Assembly: GCF_030581005.1 (NCBI RefSeq)
Contig: NZ_JAUQSX010000004.1
Span: 420,942 to 484,941 of the forward strand
Length of the DNA stretch: 64,000 bases
Source: Hymenobacter mellowenesis
GTDB lineage: Bacteria; Bacteroidota; Bacteroidia; Cytophagales; Hymenobacteraceae
Reading direction: 5' to 3'
Of this stretch, positions 58,988 through 64,000 are shown one piece after another. Positions within the stretch are counted from its first letter, which is position 1; every line of letters starts with the position of its first letter. The translations under genes and the position numbers were made by a program. The notes under the pieces are model-generated. The model saw nothing but the letters and a program-made list of their open reading frames with translations. It did no database searches and was not told where the DNA came from.

Positions 58988-60799
58988 TCACGAAGCCGTA
59001 TCCAGCACCTCGTCTCCGTCGTCGGCCATCGTCTTCGCTAGCTTCTCGATGTTTAGGCTCCGGGCCGAGGCGTCGAAAATCTCGCGGTAGGTGCCGTGGC
59101 GGGCGTAGAGCTCGTCGTGGGTGCCGCTTTCCACGAGGCGGCCTTTTTTCATGACGTGGATGCAGTCCGAATCCACGATTTGGGCGAGGCTGTGGGAGAT
59201 GATGACCACCGTGCGGCCCTGCTTGATGGCGTCGAGCGAGTTTTTGATTTGCTCGGTGGCGATGGCGTCGAGGCTGGCGGTGGGCTCGTCGAGGAAGATG
59301 ATGGGCGGGTTTTTGAGGAAGAGCCGGGCGATGGCGATGCGCTGCTGCTGGCCGCCGCTGAGCTGCTGGGCATCACTCTGGTACTGGCGGGGCAGGTCCA
59401 GAATCTGGTCGTGCAGGTAGGCCTGGCGGGCGGCGGCTTCGATTTGGGCTTGGGTGGAGGTGAAGTCGCCGTAGCGGATGTTTTCTTCGATGGTGCCCTT
59501 GAAAATGTGGTTTTTCTGGAGCACCAGGCCGATGCGCTGGCGCAGGGCGTGGGTGTCGTAGTCGGCCAGGGGCTGGCCGTCGAGGAGCATTTGGCCGGAA
59601 TCGGGGGCGTAGAACTTGCAGAGCAGGTTGATGATGGTGCTTTTGCCGGCGCCGCTGAGGCCGACGAGGGCGGTGGTTTTGCCTTCTTCGATGGTGAGGC
59701 AGACGTCGTACAGGGCCTGGGTGCCGCTGGGATAGGTGAAGTCGACGTTGCAGATTTCGAAGGTGCCGCGCACGTCGGCCGGCTGCAGCGGGCCGGTTTC
59801 TTCGATGGCGGCGTCGGCGTCGAGGATGGCGAAGAAGCCTTCGGAGTAGGTGAGGGCCTCGTTCATTTCGTCGTAGATGCGGTGGAGCTGCCGGATGGGC
59901 GCCGACACGTTGTTGAACAACAAGATGTGAAACATGATGGCGCCGATGGAAATCTGGCGGTCGAGCACGAGGTAGGCCGTGAGGATGATGATGACGACCA
60001 CGCCAATCTGCTCCACGAAGGTTTTGAGGCCGTCGTAGCGGAAGTTGGTTTTGCGCGTCACCAGTTGGGCATTCACCAGCTTGGCCTGGGTGTCGGCCTG
60101 CTTCTGGCCCTCAAACTGCTCGCGCACGAAGCTTTTGATGACCACAATCGAGTCGATGATGCTGATGAGGCCGTGGTTTTTCTCCTCGCGCAGCTTTTGC
60201 AGGCCGCGGCGCACGCCCTGCAGGCGGTCGGCCTGCCGGAAGCTCAGCCAGAAATACACCGGCAGAATGGCCAGCGCCACCAGTCCCACCCATTTGTTGG
60301 CCACGAACATCACCACCAGCGCCACCAGGGCGTTGGCAAACAGCGGCAGGATGTCGATGAAGAAGTTTTGCACCAGCTTCATGAGGCTCTCCACGCCGCG
60401 GTCGATGCGGGTCTGGAGCTTGCCGGTCTGGTTGCCCTCGTCGGAGAAAAAGCCCAGCTCGTAACTCAGAATCCGGCTCACGGCCTGCTGCGACAAGGTG
60501 CTGCTCACGTTGATGCGGATTTTCTCGCCGTAGTATTTCTGCCCGAAGGTGATGAAGGTGTTGATGATTTCCTTGCCCAGCAGGATGCCGCTCACGGCGG
60601 CCAGCATGGGCCAGCCGGCGGCCAGCGCCTCGTGCCGGTCGAGGAGGCCCTGCACGTTGTCCACGATGTAGCGCAGCACGAAGGGGTTGACCTGCGCGGC
60701 CAGCGAGCCCACCAGCGTAAGCAGCAGCGTGGCGATGACCAGCGGGCGGTAGGGCCGCACGAAGGGCAGCAGGCGTTTAATAATTTCCCAAAGGCTCAT
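58988..60799 (-). CDS. ABC exporter, fused permease-ATPase (MsbA-like)
   Basis: The 603-residue half-transporter has a six-helix type IV exporter domain (about 1-320) and an ATPase domain with Walker A GLSGAGKSTIINLL, signature LSGGQQQRIAIARL, Walker B PPIIFLDEPTASLDA and switch IISHSLAQIVDSDCIHV. It forms a homodimer in the inner membrane and exports lipids, peptides or drugs; the substrate is not clear from sequence. The last 30 residues are acidic. It stands alone, flanked by AT-rich genes on both sides. Confidence 0.93.
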   Translation of the reverse strand: MSLWEIIKRLLPFVRPYRPLVIATLLLTLVGSLAAQVNPFVLRYIVDNVQGLLDRHEALAAGWPMLAAVSGILLGKEIINTFITFGQKYYGEKIRINVSSTLSQQAVSRILSYELGFFSDEGNQTGKLQTRIDRGVESLMKLVQNFFIDILPLFANALVALVVMFVANKWVGLVALAILPVYFWLSFRQADRLQGVRRGLQKLREEKNHGLISIIDSIVVIKSFVREQFEGQKQADTQAKLVNAQLVTRKTNFRYDGLKTFVEQIGVVVIIILTAYLVLDRQISIGAIMFHILLFNNVSAPIRQLHRIYDEMNEALTYSEGFFAILDADAAIEETGPLQPADVRGTFEICNVDFTYPSGTQALYDVCLTIEEGKTTALVGLSGAGKSTIINLLCKFYAPDSGQMLLDGQPLADYDTHALRQRIGLVLQKNHIFKGTIEENIRYGDFTSTQAQIEAAARQAYLHDQILDLPRQYQSDAQQLSGGQQQRIAIARLFLKNPPIIFLDEPTASLDAIATEQIKNSLDAIKQGRTVVIISHSLAQIVDSDCIHVMKKGRLVESGTHDELYARHGTYREIFDASARSLNIEKLAKTMADDGDEVLDTAS

Positions 60800-60860
60800 C
60801 TAAGCGGGCGGTAAGTGGAGCCGGTTAGACGGGCGGGGTGGGGGTGGGGTTGTTTTGGGG

Positions 60861-61328
60861 CTAATCCCGGCTTTTGAGTTCGGTACGAATAGCCTGCACC
60901 AAATCAATAGAAGCAGGGCTTCCATCCAGGATATTGGAGTAAGAGCAGTAAGTAGGAAATAAATTGCCCTGCGCTTTATGAAGAAATAAAATATAGGTTT
61001 CTCCTGCACTGAACAGCATGTCGCAATTGGAATAAGTGGAGTGTATTTCGATGATTTTACCTGCTTTGTACTTGCCTTTGAAATCTTGTTGAACAATGAT
61101 TTTTACTGAATATCCACGAGAAACTGTGTCCTGAATACCAATACTGCGCAAAAAGAGATGGTAATCCCTTCCTTCTTTGTTCTTGTCGTCTAACACCGCA
61201 ATTACTTTTCCTTTGAGCAAGTAAGGAGTGGATTTGATATGCTGTCTAACAGGAGTCATTAGGCAATCACACGCCGAAGCAGCTTGGCTATAACCGACGA
61301 AGAGCAAGAGCAGAAATAAGTTTTTCAT
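60861..61328 (-). CDS. secreted TIMP/netrin-like protein
   Basis: The 155-residue protein has signal peptide MKNLFLLLLFVGYSQAASA; cleavage would leave the mature N-terminus CDCLMTPVRQ, with Cys20 and Cys22 forming an N-terminal C-x-C as in TIMP-type inhibitors. TPYLLKGKVIAVLDD, YSVKIIVQQDFKGKY and CDMLFSAGETYILFL are OB-fold-like strands, with two more cysteines paired likely as disulfides. The gene is AT-rich. It is probably periplasmic or surface-exposed. Protease inhibition is inference from shape only. Confidence 0.65.
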   Translation of the reverse strand: MKNLFLLLLFVGYSQAASACDCLMTPVRQHIKSTPYLLKGKVIAVLDDKNKEGRDYHLFLRSIGIQDTVSRGYSVKIIVQQDFKGKYKAGKIIEIHSTYSNCDMLFSAGETYILFLHKAQGNLFPTYCSYSNILDGSPASIDLVQAIRTELKSRD

Positions 61329-61419
61329 CCTTGAAAACTACTTTAAGAAACGTTGGAATTAAAAGATGCACGCCTCGATTAAAATGCACATCCCGCTGGC
61401 GCTCGTGGCAGGAATCCCA
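61329..61419. other. gene-free stretch before tandem array 2
   Basis: Together with array 2 this makes the only gap over 300 bases (61329-61651). The first ~50 nt are AT-rich and could hold the promoter of the TIMP-like gene, but no clear TAnnTTTG is seen. Confidence 0.4.
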
Positions 61420-61650
61420 AACTAGTTGTATGCAAAGCCCAACCAGTTGCCCGAAAAGCGAAACCAGTTGCTCTTTTTGCCGAACTCACTCCCTATTTTA
61501 GGCAACCAGTTCGTGTCTGACCCAAAGCAGTTGCTCTTTTTGGGCAGCGCACCTCCTGAAAAGGGCAACTGGTTTCGCTATTTAGGCAACTAGTTCGGGT
61601 TCGACCCAAACTAGTTGTTCTTTTCAGGCAACCACTTCTGTTTCTCCCCA
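61420..61650. repeat. 21-bp-period tandem array 2
   Basis: Eleven consecutive units of exactly 21 nt, each beginning with AACYAGTTS or a variant, start at 61420, 61441, 61462 and so on to 61630. The unit end is usually GGC or CCA. Units 4-6 resemble units 8-10, a higher-order period of 84 nt. The core includes the palindrome CAACTAGTTG. Read on the plus strand, the units give a heptapeptide beginning Asn, but three units carry TAG stops, so it is not an ORF. It ends one base before the stop codon of the next gene. Confidence 0.9.
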
Positions 61651-61651
61651 G

Positions 61652-62374
61652 CTACTGCTGAAGTAGAAGAGGGGCGCCTACCAACTCCCGCAGCCGGGCT
61701 CGGGTCACGGTCTGGTTGTTCCAAAGCGTAGGGTCTTCATACTCCAACAGGGCCAGACTCAGGTCCGATTGCTGGGCCAGCCAGGCCACGAAACCGGCGC
61801 GGTCAGAAAACGTGCGCTCCGGCTCCAGGCCGCCTTCCCACACGGGGCCGTAGCAGTAGTGGCCATCCACGAAATCCAGGCCCATGCCGCAGTAGGCCGG
61901 GTGGCCATAGCTGAGTCGGCGGCCTTGGGCCAGCGCCTCGGCTACCTGAGCCGCCAATTCGGGGCCGAAGGGCGCGGGCGAAAGCCCCCAGCGCAGGCGT
62001 TCACGGTAAGCGCGGTTCCGTTCGGCTTGGGCGGCAGCTTCGGCGGCTTCGGCGTGGGCTTCTTCGATGGCAGTGGTGTGCTCGTAGGTGAAGTTGGACT
62101 GGCGCAGGTTCACGGCGATGGCCAGGAAACCGATGCCGCCGGGTGTTTCGGCGGCGTATTGGCGGAGCAGTGCCTGTAGCAACGCCTGCTGGGGCAAAGT
62201 GAAAGGATACACGGCTATTTCCTGGCCGCTCTGGTGATGGCCCCGGGCATCATAGATTAAATCCTGGGGCGTGGGCTGCATCTGGAGGCGTCCGCCCCAG
62301 CACTCCGATGAGGTGAAAAGCTCCGTCAGCGCCTCGTTGAGACGGATTTGGGTGGGCGTGAAATCAGGGTTCAT
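61652..62374 (-). CDS. unrecognised protein, downstream tandem paralogue
   Basis: The 240-residue protein starts at the ATG at 62374, overlapping the upstream stop (ATGA). The C-terminal half has SYGHPAYCGMGLDFVDGHYC, then RAGFVAWLAQQSDLSLALLE and WNNQTVTRARL. It matches the neighbouring protein block by block, so the two arose by duplication. A charged Ala/Glu-rich helix (about 105-140) separates the halves. No signal peptide is seen and the family is not recognised. Tandem array 2 starts right after the stop. Confidence 0.7.
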   Translation of the reverse strand: MNPDFTPTQIRLNEALTELFTSSECWGGRLQMQPTPQDLIYDARGHHQSGQEIAVYPFTLPQQALLQALLRQYAAETPGGIGFLAIAVNLRQSNFTYEHTTAIEEAHAEAAEAAAQAERNRAYRERLRWGLSPAPFGPELAAQVAEALAQGRRLSYGHPAYCGMGLDFVDGHYCYGPVWEGGLEPERTFSDRAGFVAWLAQQSDLSLALLEYEDPTLWNNQTVTRARLRELVGAPLLLQQ

Positions 62375-63045
62375 TGGACGAATGTTTCCAGCCGCTGCCG
62401 GGTGATGGTTTGATTGTCCCAGTACCACGGGTCTGGCTCTTCCGTACGTGCCAGGGATTGGTCTGATTGCTGGGCCAGCCACTGCACGAAGGCCGCCCGG
62501 CTGGCAAATATCTGCTGCGGCTCCTCGATGAAATCCCCGTCGTACAGCTCACCATAGCAAAATTGCTGGTTGCGGTAGCGAAGGCCCATGCCGCAGTAGT
62601 CGCGGTGCGAAAAAGCCACCGCCTGGCCCTGGACTAGGGCGTCGGCTACTTGCCCGGCCAGCACGGCGCCGTAGGGCGTGCGGTCGCGGCGCCGGTTTTT
62701 GCGGGCCCGTAGCTCCTGCTGCTGCCCAGCTGCGGTGGCGGCGGCCTGTTGCACCGCACTGGTGAACTGCCAGGCGCAGTGGCCACTTTCAACCTCCACA
62801 TCGACAGTTAGGCGGGCGCTGCCGGCGGGGTGGCCGGCTGCAAGATAATCGGCCACCAGGCGGTTAAACAGCCGGTCATTAAAATCCCAGAAAAACAGCG
62901 GCTTGCCATCGGCCCGCTCGCCGGTGAGGCTAAATTGGGCCGCGGCGCCATCCACGGCAAAGCGGCCGCGCACGCAGCCCGCCGCGCGCAGGCGGGCTAT
63001 CAGCAGGTCATTGATGGGACGTTGGGTGTCGGTGAGGGTAGCCAC
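62371..63045 (-). CDS. unrecognised protein, upstream tandem paralogue
   Basis: I prefer the GTG at 63045 (224 residues, ATLTDTQRPINDLLIARLRA) because it aligns with its paralogue's start; an ATG at 63102 would add a signal-like leader. C-terminal SHRDYCGMGLRYRNQQFCYG, RAAFVQWLAQQSDQSLAR and YWDNQTITRQRLETFV match the neighbour. The 4-nt ATGA overlap couples translation. The function is unknown; the conserved YCGMGL and F-C/YG blocks are the family's likely core. Confidence 0.65.
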   Translation of the reverse strand: MATLTDTQRPINDLLIARLRAAGCVRGRFAVDGAAAQFSLTGERADGKPLFFWDFNDRLFNRLVADYLAAGHPAGSARLTVDVEVESGHCAWQFTSAVQQAAATAAGQQQELRARKNRRRDRTPYGAVLAGQVADALVQGQAVAFSHRDYCGMGLRYRNQQFCYGELYDGDFIEEPQQIFASRAAFVQWLAQQSDQSLARTEEPDPWYWDNQTITRQRLETFVQ

Positions 63046-63220
63046 AGAAAAAGGGAGAACGATGATGAAAGCAACGACGCAGAGCAAGGAATGCGGCACC
63101 AATTATTCAATCGTGAAGTTGCGCCACCTGCCGCGCAATAAATAACAGAAGCCAACACGACCTGCAATCGCCAACCTTTGCCTGCCCAGCTACGAATAGC
63201 TGATTAAATTCCTCCATACC

Positions 63221-63841
63221 ATGCGCTACGTTTCGCTGTTGCTTCCGCTACTAATGCCGCTGGCCGGCCGGGCCCAGGTGAAAACCACTCCGCTGGCCCC
63301 CGCCGCCGTGCCCGCTAGCCTGCGCCATGCCGGCAAGGTGAAGCAGGCCCTACGCTACACCGACCGCACCGGCACCTACTGCGTGCTCACCACCGAAACC
63401 GGCCCCGTGCGCGCCGCCAAGCCCGATGACGGCCAGCGGGCCGACCTCTACGCCTACCAGTACCAGCTGCCCGCCACCGGCGCCTCCACGCTCAGCTGGC
63501 AGGTACACGATTTTGTGCCCGATTGCCCGCTCGACCTCGAAGCCCAATTCCTCCCTGGCAGCCTCACCGTGACGGACCTCGACCAGAACGGCACCGCCGA
63601 AGTCTGGGTCGTTTATCGCACCACCTGCCGGGGCGACGTCAGCCCCAGCACCCAGAAAATTATCATGCGCGAAGGCGCGAAAAAGTACGCCGTGCGCGGC
63701 AACAGCCGCATTCAGGTAGGCGCCAAGCAATACGACGGCGGCGACTACCAGTTGGACGCTGCCTTGCAGACGGCCCCCGCCGTGTTCCGGCAGCACGCTG
63801 TGAAGCTGTGGCAGCGGTACATCAGCGAGAAGCTGGAATAA
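63221..63841 (+). CDS. surface polysaccharide-associated secreted protein (M949_RS01915 type)
   Basis: The 206-residue protein has signal peptide MRYVSLLLPLLMPLAGRAQV. LTVTDLDQNGTAEVWVVYRT and CRGDVSPSTQKIIMREGAKK are the blocks I associate with the family named M949_RS01915, linked to surface polysaccharide in Riemerella. DLDQNGTAEVW is a calcium-binding-like D-x-D-x-N-G turn, as in FG-GAP/VCBS proteins. It is periplasmic or surface-exposed. It is the last gene before the sequence degrades; no partner is visible. Confidence 0.7.
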   Translation: MRYVSLLLPLLMPLAGRAQVKTTPLAPAAVPASLRHAGKVKQALRYTDRTGTYCVLTTETGPVRAAKPDDGQRADLYAYQYQLPATGASTLSWQVHDFVPDCPLDLEAQFLPGSLTVTDLDQNGTAEVWVVYRTTCRGDVSPSTQKIIMREGAKKYAVRGNSRIQVGAKQYDGGDYQLDAALQTAPAVFRQHAVKLWQRYISEKLE

Positions 63842-63880
63842 AGGAAATTGGTCCAGCGGCATTCGGTTCATAGCCATTCA

Positions 63881-64000
63881 AAAAGAACGTCATGCCCATC
63901 TGGCGTGGGGGGGGGCGGAGGGGCCCGCGGGGGGAAGGAAGGAAATTGGCAGGCGGCGGGGAAGCGTCGGGTGCGCGGGGGCCCGGGGGGGGGGGGGGGC
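63881..64000. other. repeat start and low-quality contig end
   Basis: AAAAGAACGTCATGC at 63881 matches the opening of a family A repeat (compare 46149). It then degrades into G-rich, low-complexity sequence with runs of 8-16 G. This looks like an assembly broken in a repeat, with poly-G read artefact, rather than biology. Confidence 0.75.

Noticed and set aside
59096..60814. A 572-codon open frame on the plus strand opposite the ABC exporter
   Set aside because: It is antisense to a gene with all ABC motifs; its His/Val/Gly-rich product is the usual shadow in GC-rich coding DNA.
61420..61650. CRISPR array
   Set aside because: Units are 21 nt, degenerate and contiguous; there are no long identical repeats with unique spacers and no cas genes.

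Overview
The window looks like one end of a contig from a GC-rich Bacteroidota of the Cytophagales, most like Hymenobacter. This rests on family recognition: a bacillithiol synthesis glycosyltransferase (BshA), the gene order bamD-rpoZ-coaC-coaB-DUF4835-recN, the order hpt-adk-obgE, and Bacteroidota-type promoters (TAnnTTTG) with almost no Shine-Dalgarno sequences. Tandem pectinesterases suggest contact with plant material. I saw no rRNA, tRNA, CRISPR array, prophage or transposase gene.

Layout. 1-7 kb: surface polysaccharide genes (two glycosyltransferases, and an acetyltransferase plus a sugar aminotransferase that look like a dTDP-Fuc4NAc pair), then a polytopic membrane protein and a TPR protein on the minus strand. 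7-13 kb: M42-like peptidase, ion-pumping pyrophosphatase, hpt, adk, obgE. 13-20 kb: a low-GC HEPN-type gene, grpE-dnaJ, an ECF sigma factor overlapping a membrane protein gene, a NatAB-like ABC exporter, and ChaN. 20-33 kb: small enzymes and unknowns, a penicillin acylase-family enzyme, an IscA-type protein, BshA, a beta-propeller protein and a GH3/beta-lactamase fusion. 33-42 kb: mutL, two rhomboids, TPR and STAS-like proteins, a macro domain protein, an unusual M50-peptidase/Clp-N-like fusion, mdh and tilS. 43-51 kb: envelope and core operon (OstA/LptA-like, bamD, rpoZ, coaC, coaB, DUF4835, recN) and fabI. 51-57 kb: two pectinesterases and oxidoreductases. 57-64 kb: an accessory stretch with an orphan barstar, a truncated MmcQ gene, AT-rich small membrane proteins, an ABC exporter, a TIMP-like secreted protein, tandem unknown paralogues and a surface polysaccharide-associated protein. 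The last ~100 bases look like low-quality sequence.

The most unusual content is non-coding. Intergenic gaps carry a family of REP-doublet-like inverted repeats whose half-hairpins covary, plus several other palindrome families, some wrapping terminators or supplying stop codons. Two intergenic arrays near the right end have exactly 21-bp periods, two helical turns, and unrelated unit sequences. Three genes have a TAnnTTTG promoter ending exactly 8 nt before the ATG, which implies near-leaderless mRNAs.
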